From Mycolicibacterium rhodesiae NBB3 (GTDB lineage Bacteria > Actinomycetota > Actinomycetes > Mycobacteriales > Mycobacteriaceae), in the NCBI RefSeq assembly GCF_000230895.2, contig NC_016604.1:4402001-4466000 (forward strand): DNA of 64,000 nt. Direction: 5' to 3'. Numbering within the stretch: the stretch's first letter is position 1; each line of letters opens with the position of its first letter. The position numbers and the translations under genes are program-made. Below are positions 33,774-42,497 of this stretch, piece after piece. The notes beneath the pieces were generated by a model, which was not told the origin of the DNA, searched no databases, and saw nothing but the letters and a program-made list of their open reading frames with translations.

Positions 33774-35390
33774 ATGGACACGCGCGTAGACATCCACACC
33801 GATCTGCTGCTGGCAGCGCGAACGGCGCACGATCAGCGGGACTGGCATGCCTCCTACGCGGCGTTCGTCCGCGCGGGTGAGAACACGCCGCTGTCCACCG
33901 ACGACCTCGACGCGATGGCGGTGGCGGCGTGGCGACTCGGCCGCGGCAAAGAGTCCTTGCGCGTCGCGGAGCGGGTGTACACGCAGCTGGCCCGCACCGA
34001 CCCGCCCGCTGCGGCGATGAAGGCCGTCGAACTCGGTCTCGCGTGGATCACGCGCGGCGACGTCAACATCGGTCGTGGCTGGATCAATCGTGCGCGACGT
34101 CTGCTCGACGGTGAGTCCGAAGGCCCGACTCACGGCTACCTGATGTACCTCGAAGCTCTTGTCGCAATGATCAGCAGCGAGCCCGAGACGCTGGCTGCGC
34201 GGGTGACGACGCTGCGGAACATCTGCGGGCGGCTGGAAACTCCGGCGCTGACCGCACTGTGCCGAGTGGCGGAAGCCCTGGCGGCCATCGGTGAAAGCCG
34301 GATCGCCGACGCGTACGCACTGATCGACGAGGCGATGCTGCCCATCCTCGCCGACGAGGTGCCCATCGACTGGGCCGGTGACATCTACTGCGTCGTGCTG
34401 AACCAGTGCCACCGGCTCGCCGACCTGCCGCGCATGCGCGAGTGGACCCGATCGATGGAGCAGTGGTGCACCGACTTCGCCGCGTCGGCCAACTACGGCG
34501 GGGTCTGCGATGTGCACCGCCTGCAGCTGCAGGCCGCAGGCGACGACTACCTGATGCTCGAGGAGCGCCTGGTCGCCGCGAGCAGCGCGCTCGAAGAGGT
34601 CAACGGCTACGCCGCTGCCGAGGGTTACTACCAACTCGGCGAAGTCCGCCGGCTACGAGGCAACGCCGCCGGGGCACTCGGCGCTTTCGCCCGCGCCCGA
34701 GCACTCGGTAAAGATCCCCAGCCCGGCGAGGCGTTACTGCGCTGCGGACAAGGGGACAGCGACCGGGCATGGACGGACCTGCGCGTCGCACTCGCGGGGG
34801 AGGACCGATCGGGCCGGATGCGGTTGTTGCACGCGGCGGTCGGCGTCGCACTGGCTCGGGATGATCTCGACGAAGCCGAAAGGTATTGCGCTGAGCTCGA
34901 ATCCGGCGCTGCGTCATTTGGCACACCAGGTTTTCGGGCGTGGGCGTCGCACTCGTGGGGCGCCGTGTTGGTGCGGCGCGAACAGCACGCCGAAGCGATC
35001 GATGTCCTGCAGGCGGCGCTGCGCGAGTATCGGACCCAGCAGTCGAGATTCGAGACGGCCCAGGTCTACGAGTGGATGGCCGTCGCGCACAAGGGCCTTG
35101 GCAACCACGAGCTGGCCGCGGCCGACGCGGCCACCGCCGAGAACATCTACCTGCAGCTCGGTGTCGAACCCGCGCGGGTCTGCGGCGCCACCGGTGCGGG
35201 GCTGACCAAGCGAGAGACCGAGATCCTGCGACGCGTGGCCGCCGGAGCGACCAACAAACAGATCGCCGAGCAGATCTTCATCAGCGAGAAGACCGTCGCG
35301 CGACATCTGGCGAACCTGTACGCGAAGCTGGGGGTGTCATCGCGGACCGCGGCGGTGGCGTGGGCGCACGAGAACAACGTGCTGAACTAG
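33774..35390 (+). CDS. LuxR family regulator with TPR-like region
   Basis: 538 residues from the ATG at 33774. Residues about 1-465 are an all-helical TPR/MalT-like array (for example AYAALVRAG-type and ALGAFARARALGKDPQPGEA segments) without a visible P-loop. The C-terminal GerE helix-turn-helix is LTKRETEILRRVAAGATNKQIAEQIFISEKTVARHLANLYAKLGV. Divergent from mscR, so it may control it, though that is inferred from position only. There is no ribosome site before the ATG, but a TATACC element lies about 22 bases upstream. Confidence 0.9.
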   Translation: MDTRVDIHTDLLLAARTAHDQRDWHASYAAFVRAGENTPLSTDDLDAMAVAAWRLGRGKESLRVAERVYTQLARTDPPAAAMKAVELGLAWITRGDVNIGRGWINRARRLLDGESEGPTHGYLMYLEALVAMISSEPETLAARVTTLRNICGRLETPALTALCRVAEALAAIGESRIADAYALIDEAMLPILADEVPIDWAGDIYCVVLNQCHRLADLPRMREWTRSMEQWCTDFAASANYGGVCDVHRLQLQAAGDDYLMLEERLVAASSALEEVNGYAAAEGYYQLGEVRRLRGNAAGALGAFARARALGKDPQPGEALLRCGQGDSDRAWTDLRVALAGEDRSGRMRLLHAAVGVALARDDLDEAERYCAELESGAASFGTPGFRAWASHSWGAVLVRREQHAEAIDVLQAALREYRTQQSRFETAQVYEWMAVAHKGLGNHELAAADAATAENIYLQLGVEPARVCGATGAGLTKRETEILRRVAAGATNKQIAEQIFISEKTVARHLANLYAKLGVSSRTAAVAWAHENNVLN

Positions 35391-35480
35391 AACTGCACGA
35401 TTCTGACCACAGTGTGCAGATGTGAAATTGCATAGTTCTGTGGATACCCCTGCCGCGCTGCGCGACATACCGTTTGAGCC

Positions 35481-36557
35481 ATGATGACCTTGAACGAAAA
35501 CCCGGCGACCGACACCACCGAGGAGTTCGCCGGCCGCATCGCAGCAGCCATCGACAGCGCCAGTCTGGCCATTCTGTTGTCGATCGGTCACCAGACCAAA
35601 CTGTTCGACACCCTGGCCGAACTCCCGCCGGCGACCAGTGCGCAGATCGCCGACGCCGCCGGACTCGACGAACGCTACGTGCGGGAGTGGCTGGGCGGGG
35701 TGGCGTCGGGCCGGGTCGTCGAATTTCACCCGCAGACGCAGACGTATTCGCTTCCGCGGCACCGCGCTGCGGTACTGACGCACGCTGCGGGCCCGGACAA
35801 TCTGGCCCGCGTCGCGCAGTTCGTCTCGCTGCTCGGCGAAGTGGAGCAGCAGATCATCGGCTGCTTTCGGCGTGGCGGCGGATTGTCGTACGCCGCGTAC
35901 CCTCGCTTCCACACGCTGATGGCCGAGATGAGCGGTGAGGTGTTCGACGCCGCACTGATCGAGGGCATCCTGCCGATGGCCGACGGTCTGCCTGAACTGC
36001 TCCGCGCAGGCGCCGACGTGGCCGACATCGGCACCGGCAGCGGGCACGCCGTCAACGTGATGGCCCAGGCCTTTCCGGCCAGCCGGTTCACCGGAATCGA
36101 CTTCTCCGACGAGGGCCTGGCCACCGGCCGGGTCGAAGCCGAGCGGCTCGGCCTGACCAACGCGACGTTCGTCGCCAAGGATGTGGCCACTCTCGAGCTG
36201 TCCGAAACCTTCGACGTCATCACGGTTTTCGATGCGATTCACGACCAGGCACACCCCGCGACGGTGCTCGAGAACATCCATCGCGCGTTGCGGCCCGGTG
36301 GGATCTTCCTGATGATCGACATCAAAGCGTCGACGCAGCTGGAGGACAACGTCGGCGTGCCACTGGCGACATATCTGTACACCGTGTCGACGATGCACTG
36401 CATGAGTGTTTCGCTGGGCCTCGGCGGGGAGGGGCTCGGCACGTGCTGGGGTCGCCAGCTCGCGACATCGATGCTCGCCGACGCCGGCTTCGCTGAGGTC
36501 GCCGTTCGCGAAATCGAATCCGACGCGTTCAACTACTACTACATTGCCCGCAAGTAG
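35481..36557 (+). CDS. Class I SAM methyltransferase with N-terminal winged helix (Rv2258c-like)
   Basis: 358 residues. The N-terminal region (about 20-100) is a winged-helix/dimerisation domain (AQIADAAGLDERYVREWLGG). The SAM-binding domain begins ADIGTGSGHAVNVMAQAFP (about 175-193) with ITVFDAIHDQAHP and ALRPGGIFLMIDI. Matches the mycobacterial Rv2258c type, described as a possible regulator but structurally a methyltransferase. The substrate is unknown. The next gene starts 20 bases downstream and also concerns methyl transfer, so an operon is likely. Confidence 0.88.
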   Translation: MMTLNENPATDTTEEFAGRIAAAIDSASLAILLSIGHQTKLFDTLAELPPATSAQIADAAGLDERYVREWLGGVASGRVVEFHPQTQTYSLPRHRAAVLTHAAGPDNLARVAQFVSLLGEVEQQIIGCFRRGGGLSYAAYPRFHTLMAEMSGEVFDAALIEGILPMADGLPELLRAGADVADIGTGSGHAVNVMAQAFPASRFTGIDFSDEGLATGRVEAERLGLTNATFVAKDVATLELSETFDVITVFDAIHDQAHPATVLENIHRALRPGGIFLMIDIKASTQLEDNVGVPLATYLYTVSTMHCMSVSLGLGGEGLGTCWGRQLATSMLADAGFAEVAVREIESDAFNYYYIARK

Positions 36558-36577
36558 AACTGGGTCAGGAGAACACC

Positions 36578-37519
36578 ATGACGCGAGAGCGGTTGCCCGA
36601 ACTGACCGGCGACGACTTGTTTGTCGCCGACGGAGGACTCGAGACCGAGCTGATCTTTCACCACGGCATCGACCTGCCCGCCTTCGCGGCGTTTCCCCTG
36701 CTCGACCACCCGTCTACGCGGGACCTGCTGCGTCGCTACTACGACGGATACCTGGCCGTCGCCCGCCGGCATGGCGCCGGTTTCGTCGTTTCGACACCGA
36801 CGTGGCGCGCCAACCCGGACTGGGCGGCGCAGCTGGGGTACTCGCCGGAGCGCCTCGACGCGGTCAACCGTGCGGCGGTGCAACTCGCGGAGGAGGTCCG
36901 TGCCGCCGCAGCGGCCGACGGCCTCACGGCGGTGGTCAGCGGCTGCATGGGTCCGCGCGGCGACGGCTACGACCCGTCTGATGCGATGACGGTCGAGGAC
37001 GCCGAGCGCTACCACGCGGTCCAGATCGCGACGTTCGCCGATACGACCGCTGACCAGGTCGCCGCAATGACGATCACCAACGCTCCGGAGGCGATCGGCA
37101 TCGTGCGGGCCGCCGCCGCGGCCGATATCCCGGCGGTGATCTCGTTCACCGTCGAGACCGATGGCCGACTGCCGACGGGGCAGCCGTTGCACGACGCCAT
37201 TGACCAGGTAGATGCCGAGACAGGAGGCAGCGCAGCGTATTTCATGGTGAACTGCGCGCACCCGACGCACTTCTCGGATGCCCTCGAGCACGACGGCCCG
37301 TGGCGGCAGCGGCTCGTCGGGTTGCGTGCGAACGCGTCGTCGAAGAGCCACGCCGAACTCGATGAGTCCACCGAACTCGACGAGGGTGATCCCGAGGACC
37401 TCGGGGCACGGCACGCGGCGCTGCGGGACCGGTTGCCGAATGTGACGGTGCTCGGCGGATGTTGCGGCACCGACGCGCGCCACGTGGCGGCCATCTGCGC
37501 GGCATGGAGTGCCCAATAG
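36578..37519 (+). CDS. Homocysteine S-methyltransferase-like protein
   Basis: 313 residues, with GGAGAACACC before the ATG. TIM-barrel methyltransferase of the Hcy/MmuM family: LFVADGGLETEL at the start, the first zinc Cys in VNCAHP and the Cys pair in GGCCGTDARH. It would transfer a methyl group (from S-methylmethionine, SAM or a betaine) to homocysteine or another thiol. Follows the SAM methyltransferase and precedes the serine hydrolase in a probable operon. Confidence 0.9.
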   Translation: MTRERLPELTGDDLFVADGGLETELIFHHGIDLPAFAAFPLLDHPSTRDLLRRYYDGYLAVARRHGAGFVVSTPTWRANPDWAAQLGYSPERLDAVNRAAVQLAEEVRAAAAADGLTAVVSGCMGPRGDGYDPSDAMTVEDAERYHAVQIATFADTTADQVAAMTITNAPEAIGIVRAAAAADIPAVISFTVETDGRLPTGQPLHDAIDQVDAETGGSAAYFMVNCAHPTHFSDALEHDGPWRQRLVGLRANASSKSHAELDESTELDEGDPEDLGARHAALRDRLPNVTVLGGCCGTDARHVAAICAAWSAQ

Positions 37520-37529
37520 GCTGCATGGT

Positions 37530-38354
37530 GTGGCAGCGCTTGACGCGATCGAAGACTGGCCCGTACCGACCGTCGCCGCCGCGGTGATCGGTCCGTCCGG
37601 AGTTCTGGCCCAGCACGGCGACCTCGGACACCGCTTCGAGTTGGCGTCGGTCACCAAGCCGCTGGCCGCCCGCGCCGCCCAGATCGCTGTCGAGGAGGGC
37701 GTGGTCGACCTCGACACCCAGGCGGGTCCGCCCGGCTCGACCATCCGACATCTCCTCGCGCACGCGTCGGGATACTCGATGCACTCGGCGGACCTGATGG
37801 CCGAACCCGGCAAACGTCGGGTCTATTCGAACTACGGATTCGGCGTTCTCGCCGACACCATCGAGCAGGCGTCCGACATCGAGTTCGGGCGGTACCTGAC
37901 CGAGGCGGTGTGCGAGCCGCTCGGCATGTCGGACACCGCGCTGCAGGGCGGCGCCGAGGCGGCGGGGTATGGCACCACGTCGACGGTCGCCGACCTGGTC
38001 GCGTTCGCCGGTGACCTGCTGCGGCCGGTGACGGTTTCGCAACAGATGCACGCCGAGGCCACCGGCGTGCAGTTTCCCGGGCTCTCCGGGGTGCTGCCCG
38101 GGTTCGGGACGCAGCGGCCCAACGACTGGGGACTGGGCTTCGAGATCAGGAACGGCAAGTCGCCGCATTGGACCGGTTCGGCCAACTCGGGCGCGACGTA
38201 CGGGCATTTCGGCCAGTCAGGGACGTTTTTGTGGGTCGATCCGGACGCTGACCTGGCGCTCGTGGTGCTCACGGACCGCAAGTTCGGTGACTGGGCGTAC
38301 CCGCGCTGGCCGGAACTCTCTGATGGAGTCCTGAGAGAATTCGACGCACACTAG
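37530..38354 (+). CDS. Beta-lactamase-related serine hydrolase (Rv2257c-like)
   Basis: 274 residues from the GTG at 37530; a GTG at 37509 overlapping the previous stop is also possible. Penicillin-binding/class C fold: catalytic SxxK in LASVTKPL, the YxN motif in VYSNYGFG and a late GHFGQSGT near the third motif. No signal peptide, so cytoplasmic. Such proteins are esterases or amidases more often than true beta-lactamases. Conserved next to DUF3145 in mycobacteria. Confidence 0.88.
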   Translation: MAALDAIEDWPVPTVAAAVIGPSGVLAQHGDLGHRFELASVTKPLAARAAQIAVEEGVVDLDTQAGPPGSTIRHLLAHASGYSMHSADLMAEPGKRRVYSNYGFGVLADTIEQASDIEFGRYLTEAVCEPLGMSDTALQGGAEAAGYGTTSTVADLVAFAGDLLRPVTVSQQMHAEATGVQFPGLSGVLPGFGTQRPNDWGLGFEIRNGKSPHWTGSANSGATYGHFGQSGTFLWVDPDADLALVVLTDRKFGDWAYPRWPELSDGVLREFDAH

Positions 38355-38462
38355 CGCAACAGGGGCCTCACAGGGCACAATAGACACGCACGACACAGCT
38401 GTAATTCGGAACCGCCAGGTCGCTTGGGGAAGACGTCCCTCGTGGAGCCGAAGGAGCAGTAA

Positions 38463-38975
38463 ATGCGTGCATCGAACCAATTCGCCGACGCGGCGTCGGG
38501 CGTGGTGTACATCCATGCTTCTCCCGCGGCGGTAGCACCGCATGTCGAGTGGGCGTTGTCGTCCACTCTTTCGGCGCGGGCAAACCTGAAGTGGACGCCG
38601 CAGCCGGCCATGCCGGGGCAACTGCGCGCCGTCACCAACTGGATCGGACCGGTCGGCACGGGCGCCGCTTTGGCGAGCGCGTTGCGTTCGTGGTCGGTGC
38701 TGCGCTTCGAGGTGACCGAGGATCCCAGCGCGGGCGTCGACGGTCACCGCTGGTGTCACACCCCGCAGCTGGGCATGTGGAGCGGCACGATGAGCGCCAA
38801 CGGCGACGTGATGGTCGGGGAGATGCGGCTGCGGAGTTTGATGCGGTCGGGGGCGGAGATGCTCGCCGCCGAACTCGACTCGGTGCTCGGCACGGCGTGG
38901 GATGAGGCGCTCGAGCCGTATCGCGACGGCGGCGACACCGCAGAGGTGAGCTGGCTGGCGCGCGGAGTCGGTTAG
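38463..38975 (+). CDS. DUF3145 family protein
   Basis: 170 residues with a strong GAAGGAG site before the ATG. A conserved actinobacterial protein of unknown role (GVVYIHASPAAVAPHVEWAL, HRWCHTPQLGMWSG, VLGTAWDEALEPYR). No membrane segments. Found in this position in mycobacteria generally (Rv2256c locus). Followed by a large hairpin. Confidence 0.88.
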   Translation: MRASNQFADAASGVVYIHASPAAVAPHVEWALSSTLSARANLKWTPQPAMPGQLRAVTNWIGPVGTGAALASALRSWSVLRFEVTEDPSAGVDGHRWCHTPQLGMWSGTMSANGDVMVGEMRLRSLMRSGAEMLAAELDSVLGTAWDEALEPYRDGGDTAEVSWLARGVG

Positions 38976-38981
38976 TTCGTC

Positions 38982-39043
38982 CGCGAGAAGACGTAAAAAT
39001 GCCCTTTTCGATGCGGAAATAGGCACTTTTGCGTCTGCTCGCG
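38982..39043. terminator. Long imperfect hairpin after the DUF3145 gene
   Basis: Arms of 22 bases (38982-39003 and 39022-39043) match at 19 positions, with an 18-base loop. The stem includes AAAA/TTTT runs and CGCGAG ends. It starts 7 bases after the DUF3145 stop and ends 40 bases before the next gene. It probably terminates transcription. The sequence style recalls dispersed mycobacterial intergenic repeats. Confidence 0.7.
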
Positions 39044-39083
39044 TAAGAAGGCGGGACACTGTCGACATCTCCCAGGAGGCGAC

Positions 39084-39380
39084 ATGTTCACGATCCGCTT
39101 GCTCACCGCCACTGCATTCGCCGCCGGCGCACTGTGCACCGCAGCGACAGCGTCGGCGTCGCCCGCTACCGACGCGCTCTTCGCCGCGCTGAACGGTCTC
39201 GGCTATCCGATCACGCCGCAGGACGCCGTCATGGCAGGTGACCTGGCGTGCGATTCGTCGACCAGCGGCCTGGCCCGCGACCTGATCGCATCCGAGGTCG
39301 CCGAGAAGACCGGCTTGGACCCGGCCCAGTCGAGCACGTTCGTCGGGATCGCGATTGCGGTCTATTGCCCGCTGCGCTGA
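39084..39380 (+). CDS. Secreted DUF732-like protein
   Basis: 98 residues, AGGAGG before the ATG. A signal peptide ends near TASASP (residue 26). The mature domain (TDALFAALNGLGYPITPQDAVMAG, LACDSSTSG, ending VYCPLR) has two cysteines, the DUF732 pattern of small exported mycobacterial proteins. The 3' end overlaps the convergent lipid kinase gene by 19 bases. Confidence 0.85.
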   Translation: MFTIRLLTATAFAAGALCTAATASASPATDALFAALNGLGYPITPQDAVMAGDLACDSSTSGLARDLIASEVAEKTGLDPAQSSTFVGIAIAVYCPLR

Positions 39381-40279
39381 TCGGCTGAACGCAACACCTT
39401 CAGCGCGCCGGGCACGGCCGACACCTCGACGGGCAGCGGGCATGCGAACTCGCCGTCGGCGTAGGCGTTGATGCCCGGTGAGTCGACGGTGATGGTGCGG
39501 GCACGCTCGGTGCGTACCTCGTCGAGGTCGACGTGCGTGCCCTTGAACACGGTGGGGAACAGACGAATCAGCTTCGTGCGTGACGCCGACGAGACCATCG
39601 TGACGTCCAGCAGTCCGTCGGTGGGATCGGCGTCCGGACAGATGAGCATGCCGCCGCCGTAACTCTTGGTGTTGCCGAAGGCGGCCAGTGTCAACTCGGT
39701 GTCCAATTCGCGACCGTCGAACGTCAGCCTGAAGGGCAGCAGCCGCAACTTCGACAGCTCGGCGACCATCGCGACGTTGTAGCGCATCCGGCCGTGCGGC
39801 CACCGCATCCGGTTGGTCCGGTCGGTGACCAACGAGTCGAAGCCCGCAGCCATCACCGTGCCGAACCACTTCTGGGTGCCGTCGGCGCCCTTGATGCGGC
39901 CCAAATCGTACGTCTGCGCGACACCGTCGACGACGATGTCGGCCGCCGCCTCGGGATCCTTTGCCGGAATACCGAATTCGCGTGCGTGGTCGTTGCCGGT
40001 GCCCGAGGGGATGATGCCGAGCGGGATGTCGGTCTGCGCAAGCACCTGTAGCGCGAGCGAGATGATGCCGTCACCGCCGACGACGACCAGGGCGTCCATG
40101 CCACGTTCCAGCGCCCCGTCGACGAGCCGTCGTGCGTGCGCGGCGTCTGTGCCCGCGATGGCGACGACGTCGACGCCGCGCTTGTGCAGCCGCGCGACGG
40201 CGCGTTCGGCGGCGTGTGGCGCGCTACCGTGTCCCGATGCCGGATTCGTCAGCATCGTGACGCGGCCGAGCTCGATCAC
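39362..40279 (-). CDS. Diacylglycerol/lipid kinase (Rv2252-like)
   Basis: 305 residues from the GTG at 40277-40279, whose GTGA overlaps the stop of the flavoprotein gene. DAGK catalytic domain: VTMLTNPASGHG, VVVGGDGIISLALQ (nucleotide-binding GGDG) and GIIPSGTGNDHARE. It phosphorylates diacylglycerol or a related lipid with ATP. In M. tuberculosis Rv2252 is a DAG kinase implicated in phosphatidylinositol mannoside precursors. Translationally coupled to the AGPS-like gene. Confidence 0.92.
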   Translation of the reverse strand: MIELGRVTMLTNPASGHGSAPHAAERAVARLHKRGVDVVAIAGTDAAHARRLVDGALERGMDALVVVGGDGIISLALQVLAQTDIPLGIIPSGTGNDHAREFGIPAKDPEAAADIVVDGVAQTYDLGRIKGADGTQKWFGTVMAAGFDSLVTDRTNRMRWPHGRMRYNVAMVAELSKLRLLPFRLTFDGRELDTELTLAAFGNTKSYGGGMLICPDADPTDGLLDVTMVSSASRTKLIRLFPTVFKGTHVDLDEVRTERARTITVDSPGINAYADGEFACPLPVEVSAVPGALKVLRSADQRSGQ

Positions 40280-41898
40280 GGAATCAGCTTGCCGGGGTTG
40301 AGGATTCCCGCCGGATCCAGCGTGGCCTTGACGGCCCGCAGCACCTCGACGCCGAGGTCGCCGACCTCGTCGCGCATCCACGGGCGGTGGTCCGCGCCGA
40401 CGGCGTGATGGTGGGTGATCGTGGCGCCGGTGCGCATCATCGCTTCAGACGCGGCGGCTTTCGCTGTGCTCCACTGTTCGATCGGATTTCCGCGTTGCCC
40501 CGCGACGACGGTGAAGTACAACGACGCTCCGGTGGGATACACATGCGAAATGTGGCACAGCACCAGTGCGGGTGTGCCCGATTCGGCGAGGGATTTCGTG
40601 AGCGCCTCGGTGACCGCCGCCTTGAGCGCGGGCACGTTGGACCAACTCGTCGCGGTCTCCAGCGTCTCGCACAGCGCGCCGGCGGACAGCAGGGAGTCGC
40701 GAAGGTAGGGGGCATTGAAGCGGCCGTGCTCCCACGCGCGGGCGGGACCCTCGCCCAGCGATGTGCCACCGGCGGCCTGCATCACCGCGCGGGTCTCGGC
40801 ATGACGACTCTCGACGTGGGCCTGGCTGCCCTCGAACGCGGTGATCGCGAGGCAGCCGCCGGTGATCTGGTCCTCGCCGATGCTTTCGGTGGTCGCCAGG
40901 TTCACGCCGGTTTCGGCCTCGTCGGACAATCGGATGACGGTCGGTCCGGTGCCGGTCTGCACGACGGCGCGCAGCGCGTCGGCGCCGGTCGCGAAGTCGG
41001 GAAACGACCACGCCTCGTAGGCGGTGGCCGTCGGCGTCGGGTGGACCTTGACTCGCACGCGGGTGATGATCCCGAACACGCCTTCGGATCCGATCAGCAG
41101 TTGCCGCAGGTCAGGGCCCGCCGCGGACTCCGGCGCGCGGCCGAGGTCGAGCACACCCGCCGGAGTCACCGTGCGCAGCCCGCGCACCATGTCGTTGAAG
41201 CGGCCGTACCCCGCCGAGTCCTGGCCCGACGACCGGGTGGCGGCGAACCCGCCGATGGTCGCGAATTGGAAGCTCTGCGGGAAATGCCCGAGCGAGTATC
41301 CACGCTCGCCGAGCAGGCGCTCGGCCTCCGGCCCGGTGAGCCCGGCACCCAGTTCGGCCTCGCCGGAGACCTCGTCGAGCGAATGCAGCTCGGTCAGGCG
41401 GCGCAGATCCAGCGACACCACCGCGCTGAAGTCGCCACGGATCGGGTCGAGGCCGCCGACCACACTCGTGCCGCCGCCGAATGGGACGATCGCAATGCCG
41501 TGATCGGAGCAGAACCGGAAGATCTCGGCTATGTCTTCTTCGCTGCCGGGTAGCAGGACCGCGTCGGGCGCATCCTGCACGCCGGAATCCTTGCGGCGTA
41601 ACAGGTCCAGTGTCGACTTGCCGCCGGCGCGTAGCAACCGGCCCTGGTCGTCGACGCGGCAGTAGTCGACGCCGACGATCGCCGTCAACGCCTCGCGGTC
41701 GGCATCGGTCAGCGCGGACGGACGCAGCGTGACGTCGGACGCGTCGAGTTCTTGGGTGGACGGACCGTCGACACCGAGAGCCTGCTTCAGCAGTGCGCGT
41801 ATTCCGTCGGACAGCGGTTTGGCCGCCGCGGGATCACCCCAGGCGTTCCATTTCATCGGGGGCAGCAGTGCGGTGTGTTGGTCATCCGTACGCGTCAT
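40276..41898 (-). CDS. FAD-binding oxidase, alkyl-DHAP synthase (AGPS)-like
   Basis: 540 residues. N-terminal FAD-binding (PCMH) domain: AVLLPGSEEDIAEIFRFC, VPFGGGTSVVGGLDP, and FQFATIGGFAATRSSGQDS. The C-terminal cap has ATITHHHAVGADHRPW, the HHH motif of alkylglycerone-phosphate synthase and its catalytic region, and it ends LDPAGILNPGKLIP. AGPS exchanges an acyl for an alkyl chain on dihydroxyacetone phosphate. Whether this protein makes ether lipids is unknown (Rv2251 locus). The start lies 17 bases from the divergent TetR start. Confidence 0.9.
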   Translation of the reverse strand: MTRTDDQHTALLPPMKWNAWGDPAAAKPLSDGIRALLKQALGVDGPSTQELDASDVTLRPSALTDADREALTAIVGVDYCRVDDQGRLLRAGGKSTLDLLRRKDSGVQDAPDAVLLPGSEEDIAEIFRFCSDHGIAIVPFGGGTSVVGGLDPIRGDFSAVVSLDLRRLTELHSLDEVSGEAELGAGLTGPEAERLLGERGYSLGHFPQSFQFATIGGFAATRSSGQDSAGYGRFNDMVRGLRTVTPAGVLDLGRAPESAAGPDLRQLLIGSEGVFGIITRVRVKVHPTPTATAYEAWSFPDFATGADALRAVVQTGTGPTVIRLSDEAETGVNLATTESIGEDQITGGCLAITAFEGSQAHVESRHAETRAVMQAAGGTSLGEGPARAWEHGRFNAPYLRDSLLSAGALCETLETATSWSNVPALKAAVTEALTKSLAESGTPALVLCHISHVYPTGASLYFTVVAGQRGNPIEQWSTAKAAASEAMMRTGATITHHHAVGADHRPWMRDEVGDLGVEVLRAVKATLDPAGILNPGKLIP

Positions 41899-41900
41899 GC

Positions 41901-41933
41901 GTTACAGTATTACATATGCTGTCAATCAGTAAC
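41901..41933. promoter_or_regulatory. Imperfect palindrome spanning the TetR start, likely operator
   Basis: GTTAC (41901-41905) and GTAAC (41929-41933) form the outer arms, with inner partial symmetry (ACAG/CTGT). It covers the 17-bp gap between the divergent flavoprotein and TetR starts and runs past the ATG of TetR (41916). This fits autoregulation and joint control of both operons. Confidence 0.5.
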
Positions 41934-42497
41934 GATGAGTCGGCGCCGATCGGGGATCGGATTCTCGCCGCCGCAGCGGACTGCGTGCTGGCGTTCGGCG
42001 TGGACCGCGTGACGCTGGCCGAGATCGCCCGCCGCGCGGGCGTCAGCAGGCCGACGGTCTATCGGCGCTGGTCGGACACGCGATCGGTGCTCGCGGCGCT
42101 GCTGACATCGCGTGTGGTCGGCGTGCTCGACGACGTGCCGAACGAACAGGTCGGTCGTGAGCCGCTGGTCGAGCGCATCGTGAGCGTCGTCGCGCGGTTG
42201 CGCCGTGACGACGTGGTGATGTCGGTGCTGCGCAGCGCGCCGGATCTGGCGATGATCTACATCGCCGAGCGGTTGGGCACCAGCCAGCAGGTCCTGCTCG
42301 ACGCGGTCGCCGCCGACATCAAGCTCGCGCAGGAGGAAGGCAGCGTCCGCCCCGGTGACCCGCGTCAGCTCGCGGCCATGTGCCTGCTGATCAGCCAGTC
42401 GACTATCCAATCCGGTCAGATCGTCGCACCGATCCTCGACGCGGACGCGCTGGCCGTCGAACTCGCCCACTCACTGAACGGATACCTGAAACCGTGA
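41916..42497 (+). CDS. TetR family regulator (Rv2250c-like)
   Basis: 193 residues from the ATG at 41916; the longer open frame overlaps the divergent gene and is rejected. HTH: RVTLAEIARRAGVSRPTVYRRWSD (near residues 36-60), TetR_C-like helices after it. The stop overlaps the GTG of glpD (GTGA), so regulator and enzyme are co-translated. Likely controls glycerol-phosphate and lipid genes on both sides. Confidence 0.9.
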   Translation: MLSISNDESAPIGDRILAAAADCVLAFGVDRVTLAEIARRAGVSRPTVYRRWSDTRSVLAALLTSRVVGVLDDVPNEQVGREPLVERIVSVVARLRRDDVVMSVLRSAPDLAMIYIAERLGTSQQVLLDAVAADIKLAQEEGSVRPGDPRQLAAMCLLISQSTIQSGQIVAPILDADALAVELAHSLNGYLKP

